Assembly: GCF_016861975.1 (NCBI RefSeq)
Contig: NZ_BOMB01000020.1
Span: forward strand, 28,452 to 92,451
Length of the DNA stretch: 64,000 nt
Source: Actinocatenispora rupis
GTDB lineage: Bacteria > Actinomycetota > Actinomycetes > Mycobacteriales > Micromonosporaceae
Direction: 5' to 3'
A program made the position numbers and the translations under genes. Below the pieces are notes generated by a model. That model did no database searches, was not told where the DNA came from, and saw only the letters and a list, made by a program, of their open reading frames with translations. Positions 8,413 to 16,249 of the stretch are shown here, piece by piece. Every line of letters begins with the position of its first letter. Position 1 is the stretch's first letter.

Positions 8413-9252
8413 ATGACGACAGACACGATCCTGGTACTCGGCGGCACGGGCAAGACCGGCCGCCGGGTCGCCGCCCGCCTGCGCAGCCGCGGCCACACGG
8501 TACGGATCGGTTCCCGCACCGGGCAGCCGCGCTTCGACTGGCAGGACGAGCACACCTGGGCGCCGGTACTGGCCGACGTGACCGCGGCGTACCTGGCCTA
8601 CGCCCCCGATGCGGGGCTGCCCGGCGCGGCCGAGACGATCGGCTCCTTCGCCGAGACGGCGGTGGCCCACGGCGTGCAGCGGCTCGTCCTGCTCACCGGC
8701 CGCGGCGAGAGCGGCGCCCTGCGCAGCGAGCACGCCGTCCAACAGGCCGGGGCCGACTGGACGATCCTGCGGTCCAGCTTCTTCGCCCAGGACTTCAGCG
8801 AGGACGAAGCCTTCGCCGACAGCGTGCGCAACGGCACGCTGCCCTTCCCCTGGGGGCAGGTCGCCGAACCGTTCGTCGACCTCGCCGACGTCGCCGACGT
8901 CGCCACCGCCGCGCTGACCGAGGACGGCCACGCCGGCCGCCGCTACGAACTCACCGGCCCCCGACTGCTCACCTTCGCCGACGCCGCCCACGAGATCGCC
9001 GCCGCGACCGGGCGTGCCGTCACCCACCTGCCGATCACCGCGGAGCAGTTCGCGTCCGGGCTGGTCGCGCAGGGCGCGCCGGCCGACTTCGCCGCCCAGC
9101 TGACCGCCATGTTCGCCGAGGTACTCGACGGCCGCAACGCCCACGTCACCGACGGCGTACGCCAGGCCATCGGCCGCGAACCCCGCGACATCGGCGACTA
9201 CATCCTCGACGCCGCCGCCCGCGGCGCCTGGACCCCCGTCACATCCCACTGA
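8413..9252 (+). CDS. NmrA-like NAD(P)-binding oxidoreductase
   Basis: A 279-residue atypical short-chain dehydrogenase. Residues 5-17 read ILVLGGTGKTGRRVA, the Rossmann glycine motif. Near residue 103 comes LVLLTGRGESGALRSEHAVQ, and at about 116-128 WTILRSSFFAQDF, both typical of NmrA/ergot-type reductases. No YxxxK catalytic pair is evident, so it may be a redox sensor or an enzyme of unknown substrate. GGAGG lies 5 nt before ATG 8413. It is followed after 48 bp by the DUF4267 gene, with which it probably forms an operon under the AraC regulator. Confidence 0.82.
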   Translation: MTTDTILVLGGTGKTGRRVAARLRSRGHTVRIGSRTGQPRFDWQDEHTWAPVLADVTAAYLAYAPDAGLPGAAETIGSFAETAVAHGVQRLVLLTGRGESGALRSEHAVQQAGADWTILRSSFFAQDFSEDEAFADSVRNGTLPFPWGQVAEPFVDLADVADVATAALTEDGHAGRRYELTGPRLLTFADAAHEIAAATGRAVTHLPITAEQFASGLVAQGAPADFAAQLTAMFAEVLDGRNAHVTDGVRQAIGREPRDIGDYILDAAARGAWTPVTSH

Positions 9253-9300
9253 CCACCACGACCCGACCCGCCCGGACCACCACGCACAAGGAGTACAACC

Positions 9301-9714
9301 GTGTCCCTGAAGACGATCAACACCGTCGTGACCGCCGCCTTCATCCTGTTCATCCTCTGGTTCGGCAGCGAGTTCATCCTGACCCCCGCAGCGACGGCGC
9401 CGACCTTCGGACTGCCGACCTGGCCGTCCGGCGACGGCGGCGGCTTCCTTGTCGTCAAGGGGATCCGCGACGTCGTCCTGGCGCTGGTCCTGGGCATTCT
9501 GCTGGTGACGGGCCACCGCCGGGCGCTCGGCTGGGTACTGCTCGTGGAGGCGCTCGCCGCGTACGGCGACATGTCCACCGTGCTCGCCCACCACGGCTCC
9601 GTGCTCACCGCGTTCGTCGTGCACTGCCTGACCGCGACACTGATGGTGGTCAACGGCCTGCTACTGCTGCGCGAGACCCGCAAGGTCACGGCCACCGCGG
9701 TCACGGCCGCCTGA
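9301..9714 (+). CDS. DUF4267 membrane protein
   Basis: A 137-residue protein with four hydrophobic helices (starts near residues 4, 54, 74 and 102). The stretch GGGFLVVKGIRDVVLALVLG and the following HRRALGWVLLVEALAAYGD are characteristic of DUF4267. Its function is unknown. The start is GTG 9301 with AAGGAG nearby upstream. It is the second gene of the NmrA-led operon; pairing of an NmrA-like protein with a small DUF4267 protein may point to a shared response to an oxidised or electrophilic compound, but this is inference. Confidence 0.75.
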   Translation: MSLKTINTVVTAAFILFILWFGSEFILTPAATAPTFGLPTWPSGDGGGFLVVKGIRDVVLALVLGILLVTGHRRALGWVLLVEALAAYGDMSTVLAHHGSVLTAFVVHCLTATLMVVNGLLLLRETRKVTATAVTAA

Positions 9715-9720
9715 GTCGGC

Positions 9721-10866
9721 TCAGGTACGCAGCCGGGTGTTGAGGCGGGCCGCCTGCCGGGTCAGATGGTCACGCTCGGCGAGATTCGACGCCGACGCCG
9801 CGGCCTCCGCGTACAGGCGCGCCGCGGTGGCCAGCTCACCGTCACGCTCGTGCAGGTACGCCGCGGCCGCGGCGTACCGGGGCAGCGCCGGGTCGAGCTC
9901 GGCGAGCGCGGCCAGCCCGGCGCGGGGGCCGTCCGCCTCGCCGAGCGCCACCGCACGGTTCAGCCGCGCCACCGGACTGTCGGTGAACCGCAACAGCTCG
10001 TCGTACCACTCGACGATCTGCACCCAGTCCGTCTCCGCCACGGTGCGCGCGTCGGCATGCAACGCCGCGATCGCCGCCTGCGCCTGGAACTCGCCGAGCC
10101 GGTCCCGGGCCAGCGCCGCCTGCAGTACCTCGACGCCCTCGGCGATCAGCCGGGTGTCCCACCGGCTGCGGTCCTGCTCCGCCAACGGTACGAGCGACCC
10201 GTCCGCACGAGTACGCGCCGGGCGCCGCGCATGGTGCAGCAGCATCAACGCCAGCAGCCCCGACACCTCCTCGTGCCGGGTGACGGCCGCCAGCTGGCGG
10301 GTCAACCGGATCGCCTCCGCGGCAAGATCCACATCACCCGAGTAGCCCTCGTTGAACACCAGATACAGCACCCGTACGACAGTCGCCACGTCACCGGGCC
10401 GGCTGAACCGAACATCCGACACCGTACGTTTCGCGCGGCTGATCCGCTGCGCCATCGTCGCCTCCGGCACCAGGTACGCCCGCGCGATCTGCCGCGTCGT
10501 CAACCCGCCCACCGCACGCAACGTCAACGCCACCGCCGACGCCGGACTCAACGACGGATGCGCACACAGGAAGTACAGCTGCAGGGTGTCGTCGACCTCC
10601 CCCGCCGGCCCCGGCGCCGGCTCCACCTCGACACGTTCCTCCCGGCGCCGGCGGGAACCGTCCGCCCGCGCCGCATCCAGAAACTTGCGCCACGCGACCG
10701 TGACCAGCCACCCCTTCGGATCACGCGGCTCCTCCACCGGCCACCGGCGCACCGCCTCCACCAGCGCGTCCTGTACGGCGTCCTCGGCCGTCGCGAAATC
10801 CGCCCCGCGCCGCACCAGCACTCCCAGCACCGCCGGAACCAGCTCCCGCAGCAGCGACCCGTTCAC
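9721..10866 (-). CDS. ECF sigma factor, ECF42 type
   Basis: A 381-residue RNA polymerase sigma factor. Sigma-2 lies in residues 1-75 (FATAEDAVQDALVEAVRRWP, then DPKGWLVTVAWRKFLDAARA) and sigma-4 around 110-160 (LTLRAVGGLTTRQIARAYLV, EATMAQRISRAK). The remaining 220 residues are a TPR-like helical extension (IAEGVEVLQAALARDRLGEF; RLNRAVALGEADGPRAGLAA), the hallmark of the ECF42 group, which needs no anti-sigma factor. The GTG start overlaps the stop of the DGPF gene by 4 nt (GTGA), so the two are translationally coupled. ECF42 factors are known to drive their own DGPF operon; promoters matching that idea are present here. Confidence 0.9.
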   Translation of the reverse strand: MNGSLLRELVPAVLGVLVRRGADFATAEDAVQDALVEAVRRWPVEEPRDPKGWLVTVAWRKFLDAARADGSRRRREERVEVEPAPGPAGEVDDTLQLYFLCAHPSLSPASAVALTLRAVGGLTTRQIARAYLVPEATMAQRISRAKRTVSDVRFSRPGDVATVVRVLYLVFNEGYSGDVDLAAEAIRLTRQLAAVTRHEEVSGLLALMLLHHARRPARTRADGSLVPLAEQDRSRWDTRLIAEGVEVLQAALARDRLGEFQAQAAIAALHADARTVAETDWVQIVEWYDELLRFTDSPVARLNRAVALGEADGPRAGLAALAELDPALPRYAAAAAYLHERDGELATAARLYAEAAASASNLAERDHLTRQAARLNTRLRT

Positions 10867-11273
10867 TCCGTCACCGTCGGCGCCACACCCCAGAACGGCC
10901 GCACCTCCAGCCACTCGTGCAACGGCCTCCCACCCGGGCCCGGCGCCGCCGACAACTCCCCCGCCAACTCCACCGCCCGGTCCCACGACTCCACATCCAC
11001 CACGCACCAGCCGGCGATCAGATCCTTCGTCTCGGCGAACGGCCCGTCGGTCACCGGCGGCCGCCCCGCCCCGTCGTACCGGACGAACGCGCCACCCGGC
11101 GCCAGCGCCTGCTCGTCCACGAACTCGCCCGACTCCTCCAGCCGCGCCATGAAGTCCCGCATGAACTGCAGATGCGCATCCACCTCCGCCGGCGTCCACT
11201 CTTCCATCGGCGGATACTCCACCGTCGGCGCCGGCCCACCCCGGTAATGCTTCAACAACAGGTACTTCGCCAT
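10863..11273 (-). CDS. YCII-domain DGPF protein, ECF42 partner
   Basis: A 136-residue YCII-related (ferredoxin-like fold) protein. The diagnostic DGPF lies at residues 76-79 in VTDGPFAETKDLIAGWCVV. Its biochemical role is unknown; the family is nearly always encoded with an ECF42 sigma factor and is its main regulatory target. The ATG at 11273 is used; the preceding in-frame GTG (11276) is also possible, with GAGGGG upstream of both. It is the first gene of a two-gene operon with the sigma factor and lies behind a promoter at 11321-11347. Confidence 0.88.
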   Translation of the reverse strand: MAKYLLLKHYRGGPAPTVEYPPMEEWTPAEVDAHLQFMRDFMARLEESGEFVDEQALAPGGAFVRYDGAGRPPVTDGPFAETKDLIAGWCVVDVESWDRAVELAGELSAAPGPGGRPLHEWLEVRPFWGVAPTVTE

Positions 11274-11320
11274 CACACACCCCTCACCCGTACGGCCAAT
11301 GTCACCACGCTCACACCCGG

Positions 11321-11347
11321 GACGGAGCCACCGGCACGAACTCGACA
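11321..11347 (-). promoter_or_regulatory. Predicted ECF42 promoter of the DGPF-sigma operon
   Basis: On the minus strand TGTCGA (11342-11347) is followed after exactly 17 nt by CGTC (11321-11324). This agrees with the ECF42 promoter consensus as I recall it (TGTCGA, then CGA/TC). The stretch from -10 outward is identical over about 20 nt to the copy before the PPOX gene. The start codon lies about 48 nt downstream of the -10. Confidence 0.7.
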
Positions 11348-11351
11348 CCGG

Positions 11352-11852
11352 TCAGGCACCCGCACGCTCCGCCCGCCGCCGCGCCAACTCCGCCACCGCA
11401 CTCGGCAACGTCGTCTCGAAATCGATCAACTTCGCCCACGTCGGCGTCACCACGATCCGCACCATCCCGTCGACGTACAGCGACCGCACCTCCGCCTCCC
11501 ACTCCACCCGCTGCTCCGCCGACATCTCGTACGAACTCGTCTGCTTCAGGTACTCCGCCGGAATCCCGGCCACGTGATCCAACTCCGCGCGCCCCCGTAC
11601 CAGCAGGATCCGCGGCGGATGCACCTCCGTGTCGATCGTCAACGCCACCGCCGGATTCGCCGCCAACGACGCCACCTTCGGCGCGTTCGGCGTCGTACAC
11701 ATCACCACCTGCGCGCCGTTCCACGCGAACGCGATCGGCACCACCCGCGGCGCCCCGTCCGCCGCCACGTACGCCAGGCGCGTCACGTCCCGCGCCAACA
11801 ACTCCCGGCTGCCCGGCCGGTTCAGAACCTCGCTGACCTCGTCCGGTCGCAT
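11352..11852 (-). CDS. PPOX-class (F420/FMN) oxidoreductase family protein
   Basis: A 166-residue split-barrel flavoprotein of the pyridoxamine-phosphate-oxidase superfamily. Typical strands are RLAYVAADGAPRVVPIAFAW near residue 25 and VVMCTTPNAPKVASLAANPA near 48, followed by VALTIDTEVHPPRILLVRGR. Cofactor and substrate cannot be read; actinobacterial members often use F420. GGAGGAGG lies just upstream of ATG 11852. The promoter before it is nearly identical to that of the DGPF-sigma operon, so this gene is predicted to be a second target of the sigma factor. Confidence 0.8.
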   Translation of the reverse strand: MRPDEVSEVLNRPGSRELLARDVTRLAYVAADGAPRVVPIAFAWNGAQVVMCTTPNAPKVASLAANPAVALTIDTEVHPPRILLVRGRAELDHVAGIPAEYLKQTSSYEMSAEQRVEWEAEVRSLYVDGMVRIVVTPTWAKLIDFETTLPSAVAELARRRAERAGA

Positions 11853-11891
11853 CGCCGCCTCCTCCGTCGCGTGGGCCACTGTCACACCCGG

Positions 11892-11918
11892 GACGGAGCC
11901 AACCCCACCACCTCGACA
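11892..11918 (-). promoter_or_regulatory. Second predicted ECF42 promoter (PPOX gene)
   Basis: Minus-strand TGTCGA (11913-11918), 17-nt spacer, CGTC (11892-11895): same boxes and spacing as the promoter at 11321. The shared block from TGGCTCCGTC onward extends beyond what promoter recognition needs, so a recent duplication or an extra bound factor is possible. Confidence 0.68.
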
Positions 11919-12047
11919 CCCGACCCGCCGAATCCCAGAAAAATTCCGCACCCGAAAACACCCAGCCACCCCGGACCCACGTGTACGACGCCACACCCCG
12001 GCCCCGAACCCGACCCGCGCTACGTACCCATCGGCGAGACTGAGCAC

Positions 12048-12617
12048 ATGGCCGACATCGTCCTCATCCGGCACGGCGAAACCGAATGGAGCGCCACCGG
12101 ACGGCACACCTCCACCACCGACATCCCGCTCACCGACAACGGCGAAGCCCAGGCCCGCGCCCTCGCCCCCGCCCTCGCCGCCCACCGGTTCGCCGCCGTC
12201 CTCTGCTCACCCCGCAAACGCGCCCAACACACCGCCGCGCTCGCCGGCCTCACCGTCACCGACACCGACGACGACCTCGCCGAATGGGACTACGGCAACT
12301 ACGAAGGACGCACCACCGCCGACATCCACACCGACGCCCCCGACTGGAACCTGTGGACCGACGGCTGCCCCGGCGGCGAAACCCCCACCCAGGTCGGCGC
12401 CCGCCTCGACCGCGTACTCGAACGCGCCCGCGCCCTGCTCTGCGACGGCGACGTCGCCCTCGTCGGCCACGGCCACGCCCTGCGCGTCGCCGGCGCCCGC
12501 TGGATCGGCCTGTCCGCCACCGGCGGCGGACTCCTGCGCCTCGACACCGCCACCCTGTCCAGCCTCGGCTTCGAACACGCCCGACCCGTCATCGACCGCT
12601 GGAACGCCCCCGCCTGA
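12048..12617 (+). CDS. Histidine phosphatase family protein
   Basis: A 189-residue member of the phosphoglycerate-mutase-like histidine phosphatases. The catalytic RHGE is at residues 8-11, with His9 as the phosphate acceptor, and the second histidine lies in LVGHGHALR near residue 142. SPRKRAQHTAAL near 51 and EWDYGNYEGRT near 80 complete the active-site set. It is more like small-molecule phosphatases such as alpha-ribazole phosphatase relatives than true mutases; the substrate is unknown. GAGACT lies 6 nt before ATG 12048 and there is no ribosome site, which suggests a leaderless start. Confidence 0.85.
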   Translation: MADIVLIRHGETEWSATGRHTSTTDIPLTDNGEAQARALAPALAAHRFAAVLCSPRKRAQHTAALAGLTVTDTDDDLAEWDYGNYEGRTTADIHTDAPDWNLWTDGCPGGETPTQVGARLDRVLERARALLCDGDVALVGHGHALRVAGARWIGLSATGGGLLRLDTATLSSLGFEHARPVIDRWNAPA

Positions 12618-12680
12618 GCTTCACGCGCCACTAACCGTCCGCTGTACGTACGCTCAGCGGGCGATTCCTACCGTTCTGGC

Positions 12681-13077
12681 GTGCACCTCCACCACCTCGC
12701 CCAGAACCGCCGCCACTTCCTCACCGTCATGGCACTCGGCCTGCTCGCCACCGCCGGCTGCGACACCACGGCACGGCCCTACATGCGGCCACCGTTCGGC
12801 GCACGCAACCCCGACACCGACGGCATCGCCGCCGACCTCGGCTACATCCGCATCCTCATGTGGGACGGCACCCTCGGCGACTCACAACCACTCACCCCGC
12901 ACGGACTCATGGCCAACGCCCGACGCTGGATCCGCGGCGGGCCGCATCGTCCTCGGCCACACCAACCACCCCACCGTCACCCACCTGTACGAACAGAGCC
13001 AGCACCTCATCAGCCAACGCCGACTCGTGCCCGCCACCCTCGACACCCTGTTCGGCACCAGCCGGGCCACCGGATGA
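12681..13077 (+). pseudogene. Polysaccharide deacetylase pseudogene, internal deletion
   Basis: It begins at GTG 12681, with TACCGT 6 nt upstream, and encodes a twin-arginine or lipoprotein leader (NRRHFLTVMALGLLATAGC). Five residues later it jumps to PYMRPPFGARNPDTD and LGYIRILMWDGTLGD, the late NodB motifs (the RPP-(Y/F)-G arginine and the following barrel strand). The early metal-binding motifs TFDD and HxxxH are missing, so most of the catalytic barrel is gone. A one-base shift near 12945 then moves the reading to GRIVLGHTNHPTVTHLYEQ, the normal C-terminal helix, ending at 13077. It is a dead gene by two independent lesions. Confidence 0.7.
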
Positions 13078-13084
13078 ACCCCGC

Positions 13085-13552
13085 TCAGCCCTGCCAGGGC
13101 GGCGTCTGGTTCCAACCCCACCGCGGCACCTCCGCCGGACCGATCTCCGGCGGATCCTCACCCGAATACACCAACGCCATCCGCGTACCCCACTCGACGT
13201 AGTACGCGAACACCGCACGGAACTCCGGATCCGACGGCAACCCCACCTCGTCCGCCGAGTCCATCAACAACTCCACCCACCGACGTCGCTGCCGCTCCGT
13301 GATCCCCCGACCCAGATGCTGCCGCGCCATGTGCGGATGCCCACCCCGCCGCGCCGTGTACTCCGCCGGCCCGCCGAACACCTCCGCCAACCACATCGCC
13401 ACGAACCGCGGATGCCGCGCATCCATCTGCGCGAACAACGGCGCCAACACCTCGTCCGCGGCCACGTGCCCGTAGAACGCCTCCGTCAACCGCTCCAACG
13501 CCTCCGGGCCACCCGCCCACGCCACGATCGACGGCGTCACCTGCTCACCCAC
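13085..13552 (-). CDS. glbO: Truncated haemoglobin, group II
   Basis: A 155-residue group II truncated globin. Tyr B10 lies in TEAFYGHVAADEVLAPLF, the proximal histidine F8 in HMARQHLGRGIT, and the diagnostic Trp G8 in RRRWVELLM. Such proteins bind O2 and detoxify NO or peroxides in the cytoplasm. The GTG at 13552 has GGGGGAGG 6 nt upstream and overlaps the Lrp stop by 8 nt, so the two genes are co-transcribed. The C-terminal tail (PRWGWNQTPPWQG) matches actinobacterial trHbO proteins. Confidence 0.9.
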   Translation of the reverse strand: MGEQVTPSIVAWAGGPEALERLTEAFYGHVAADEVLAPLFAQMDARHPRFVAMWLAEVFGGPAEYTARRGGHPHMARQHLGRGITERQRRRWVELLMDSADEVGLPSDPEFRAVFAYYVEWGTRMALVYSGEDPPEIGPAEVPRWGWNQTPPWQG

Positions 13553-14000
13553 CGGACACCTCCCCCGCCAACGGACGCCCCTCGTACGGCGTCGACAGCA
13601 CGATCGTCGTCCGGTGCGTCACCCCCGCGATCGACCGGATCCGCTGCAACAGACCCTCCAGATCCACCGGCGAGGCCACCCGCACCTTCAACAGGTAAAA
13701 GTCCTCACCCGCCACCGAATAGCACGACTCGATCTCCGGCAGATGCGCCAACCGCTCCGGCGCATCGTCCGGCGCCGCCGGATCCGTCGGCCGGATCGCC
13801 ACGAACGCCGTCAACGGCAACCCGAGCGCCGCATAGTCCACCACCGCCGAGTACCCACGGATCACGCCACGCTGCTCCAGCCGCCGCACCCGCTGGTGCA
13901 CCGCCGACACCGACAACCCCACCCGCTCGGCCAGATCCGTGTACGACAGCCGCCCGTCCGCGGACAGCGCGGACACGATCGCTCGGTCGATCTCTTCCAC
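13545..14000 (-). CDS. Lrp/AsnC-family transcriptional regulator
   Basis: A 151-residue feast/famine regulator. The N-terminal helix-turn-helix is DLAERVGLSVSAVHQRVRRL (about 22-41) and the C-terminal RAM ligand domain spans 65-145 with IESCYSVAGEDFYLLKVRV. The GTG at 14000 is chosen over TTG 14006 because TAGCTT lies exactly 6 nt before it, the leaderless spacing of this genome, while the TTG would abut that hexamer. The -10 overlaps the stop of the acyl-CoA dehydrogenase upstream. It is the first gene of a pair with the truncated haemoglobin. Confidence 0.87.
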   Translation of the reverse strand: MEEIDRAIVSALSADGRLSYTDLAERVGLSVSAVHQRVRRLEQRGVIRGYSAVVDYAALGLPLTAFVAIRPTDPAAPDDAPERLAHLPEIESCYSVAGEDFYLLKVRVASPVDLEGLLQRIRSIAGVTHRTTIVLSTPYEGRPLAGEVSGG

Positions 14001-14009
14001 GCCCAAAAG

Positions 14010-15191
14010 CTACACCGGGCCTCCGCCCGTCAACGCCCGCGCGATCACCACACGCTGGATCTGGTTGGTGCCCTCCACGATCTGCAGCACCTTGGCCTCC
14101 CGGAAGTACCGCTCCACCGGGTGGTCCGCCACGTAGCCGTACCCGCCGAGCACCTGCACCATGTCGGTCGTCACCCGCATCGCCGTGTCCGTCGCGAACA
14201 GCTTCGCCTTCGCCGCCTCCACCGAGAACGGCCGGCCCGCGTCCTTCAACCGCGCCGCCGACAACACCAGCGACCGCGCCGCCGCGATCTGCGTCGCCGC
14301 GTCCGCCAACAGGAACCCGACCCCCTGGAACGCCGCGATCGGCCGCCCGAACTGCTCCCGCTCCGCCGCGTACGCACACGCGTAGTCCAGCGCCGACTGC
14401 GCCAACCCCACCGCGCACGCCGCGATCCCCAGCCGGCCACCGTCCAACGCGCGCATCGCGATCCGGAACCCGACGCCCTCGCCGCCCAGCAACCGGTCCG
14501 CCGGCACCCGTACGTCGTCGAACGCGAGCTGCGACGTACGCTCCGCGCTCAGCCCCATCTTGCGCTCCGGCGCCTGCGGCACCAGCCCCGGCGACGCCGG
14601 ATCCACCAGCAGGCACGAGATCCCTTCCGGGCCGGGCCCGCCGGTACGCGCGAACAGGTTGTAGAAGTCGGCGCATCCGCCGTGCGACACCCACGCCTTC
14701 GTCCCCGTCACCCGGTACTCGTCGCCGTCGGCCACCGCCCTCGTGGTCAGCGCCGCCGCGTCCGAGCCGCCCGCAGGCTCGGACAGGCAGTACGCGCCGA
14801 GCTGCTCGCCGCCCAGCATGTCCGGCAGGAACCGCTTGCGCTGCTCGTCGGTGCCGAACTCCGCCACCGGGAAGCACGACAGGGTGTGCACGCTGACGCC
14901 CAGCGCCACCGACAGCCAGCGCCGCGCCAGCTCCTCCACCACCTGCAGGTACACCTCGTACGGCTGGTCGGCGCCGCCGTACTCCTCCGGGTACGGCAGG
15001 CTCAGCAGCCCGGCGCGCCCCAGCGTGCGGAACACCTCGCGCGGGAACTCGCCGCGCGCCTCGAAGTCCGCCGCCCGTGGTGCCAGCTCGCCGTCGGCGA
15101 TCTCCGCTGCCAGGCCGAGCAGCTCGGTGGCCTCCTCGGTCGGCAGCATCCGCTCCACCGCTACGGGTCGCGCTGCGCCCGGTGCGCTCAT
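14010..15191 (-). CDS. Acyl-CoA dehydrogenase
   Basis: A 393-residue flavoenzyme catalysing alpha,beta-dehydrogenation of an acyl-CoA. AYCLSEPAGGSDAAAL (near 132) and GTKAWVSHGGCADFYNLFAR (near 162) contact FAD and substrate; QIVEGTNQIQRVVIARAL near the end carries the catalytic glutamate. It is closest in layout to short/branched-chain enzymes, so a role in branched amino-acid or fatty-acid breakdown is likely. GGAGG precedes ATG 15191. The Lrp gene begins 9 nt after its stop but has its own -10. Confidence 0.9.
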   Translation of the reverse strand: MSAPGAARPVAVERMLPTEEATELLGLAAEIADGELAPRAADFEARGEFPREVFRTLGRAGLLSLPYPEEYGGADQPYEVYLQVVEELARRWLSVALGVSVHTLSCFPVAEFGTDEQRKRFLPDMLGGEQLGAYCLSEPAGGSDAAALTTRAVADGDEYRVTGTKAWVSHGGCADFYNLFARTGGPGPEGISCLLVDPASPGLVPQAPERKMGLSAERTSQLAFDDVRVPADRLLGGEGVGFRIAMRALDGGRLGIAACAVGLAQSALDYACAYAAEREQFGRPIAAFQGVGFLLADAATQIAAARSLVLSAARLKDAGRPFSVEAAKAKLFATDTAMRVTTDMVQVLGGYGYVADHPVERYFREAKVLQIVEGTNQIQRVVIARALTGGGPV

Positions 15192-15285
15192 CGGTCCTCC
15201 CAGTCGACACGTGCACCGCCAGATAGCGGTGAGCTTAACGCTCGTTCGGGTCCGTGTCGCCGGTGCGATCTTGGGTTGTTACCAA

Positions 15286-15328
15286 GCGGTGTGGGTCGCA
15301 CCGCGCGTAGGCTTCCTAGGAAGCTGGT
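15286..15328 (+). repeat. Composite stem-loop/CTAG palindrome, copy A
   Basis: Stem-loop GCGGTG-N7-CACCGC, six bases, then the perfect palindrome GCTTCCTAGGAAGC (15311-15324) and TGGT. Two other intergenic copies occur at 26030 and 52339 in the same orientation. This copy ends 28 bp before the RlmA-type gene. Confidence 0.65.
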
Positions 15329-15356
15329 ATCAGTACGGGGGCGGCATGATCGGGGC

Positions 15357-16178
15357 GTGCTCGCCGACGCCCTGCCATACCTGTGCTGCCCGATCTGCGC
15401 CGCTGATCTCACCCTGTCCGACCGCAGCCTCCGCTGCCCCGCCGGGCACAGCTTCGACGTCGCGCGCCAGGGGTACGTCACGCTGCTCACCGGCTTCGCC
15501 GGCCCCGGTACGGGCGACAGCGCGGCGATGGTGGCCGCCCGCGCGGAGTTCCTCGCCGCCGGCCACTACTCCCCCGTCGTCGCCGCGCTCGCCGCGGCCG
15601 CCGACCCGGGCCCCGGCGCGGTACTCGACCTCGGCGCCGGCACCGGCCACTACCTCGCCGGTGTACTCGACGCGCTCCCCCACCGGGTCGGCCTCGCCCT
15701 CGACCTCTCCCGGTACGCGCTGCGTCGCGCCGCCCGCGCCCACCCGAGGATCGCCGCCGTCGGCGCGGACACCTGGCGACCACTTCCGGTGCGTACCGGA
15801 TCGGTGGGGTTGGTGTTGAACGTGTTCGCGCCCCGCAACGCCGCCGAGATCCACCGCGTACTGGCCGCCGACGGGCAGCTGCTGGTCGTCACCCCCACCC
15901 CCGACCACCTGCGCGAACTCGTCGACGCGCTCGGCCTGGTCGGGGTGGACGCGGACAAGCCGCGGCGGCTCGCCGACGGGCTGGCCGGTTTCGAGCCGGG
16001 GGCCGCGCGGCGGGTGGAGTTCACGATGCGGCTCGGGCACGCGGCCGCCGCGACGGTGGTCGGCATGGGGCCGAGCGCCCGGCACCTGTCCGCCGACGCG
16101 CTCGCCGACCGGATCGCGGCGCTGCCCGACCCGGTGGAGGTCACCGCGTCGGTCACCGTCGCGGCGTACCGGCCCTGA
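15357..16178 (+). CDS. RlmA-type 23S rRNA (guanine-N1) methyltransferase
   Basis: A 273-residue methyltransferase of the RlmA/TlrB family. The N-terminal zinc ribbon uses Cys11, Cys14, Cys27 and His31 (CPIC...CPAGHSFD), and the next block GYVTLLTGFAG with SAAMVAARAEFLAAGHY is diagnostic. SAM motif I is VLDLGAGTGHY near residue 83. Enzymes of this type methylate helix 35 of 23S rRNA; the Gram-positive branch gives resistance to tylosin-like macrolides, but producer or housekeeping status cannot be told here. The start is GTG 15357 by alignment of the zinc ribbon. The palindromic element A sits directly in the promoter region. Confidence 0.85.
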   Translation: MLADALPYLCCPICAADLTLSDRSLRCPAGHSFDVARQGYVTLLTGFAGPGTGDSAAMVAARAEFLAAGHYSPVVAALAAAADPGPGAVLDLGAGTGHYLAGVLDALPHRVGLALDLSRYALRRAARAHPRIAAVGADTWRPLPVRTGSVGLVLNVFAPRNAAEIHRVLAADGQLLVVTPTPDHLRELVDALGLVGVDADKPRRLADGLAGFEPGAARRVEFTMRLGHAAAATVVGMGPSARHLSADALADRIAALPDPVEVTASVTVAAYRP

Positions 16179-16186
16179 CATTTGTC

Positions 16187-16201
16187 GTTCGTACCACGAA
16201 C
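16187..16201. promoter_or_regulatory. MarR-like operator before FAD oxidoreductase
   Basis: GTTCGT-ACC-ACGAAC, a perfect inverted repeat 49 bp before the oxidoreductase start. It closely matches the palindrome upstream of the MarR gene at 17825-17841. Confidence 0.6.
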
Positions 16202-16249
16202 CATTATTGTTTCTCGCGGAGAGGGACACCCCACGTGAGGAGAACACCG

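Noticed and set aside
12681..13077. Programmed frameshift in the deacetylase-like gene
   Set aside because: The catalytic region is missing as well, there is no slippery heptamer or following stem, and the product would be inactive. Pseudogene is simpler.
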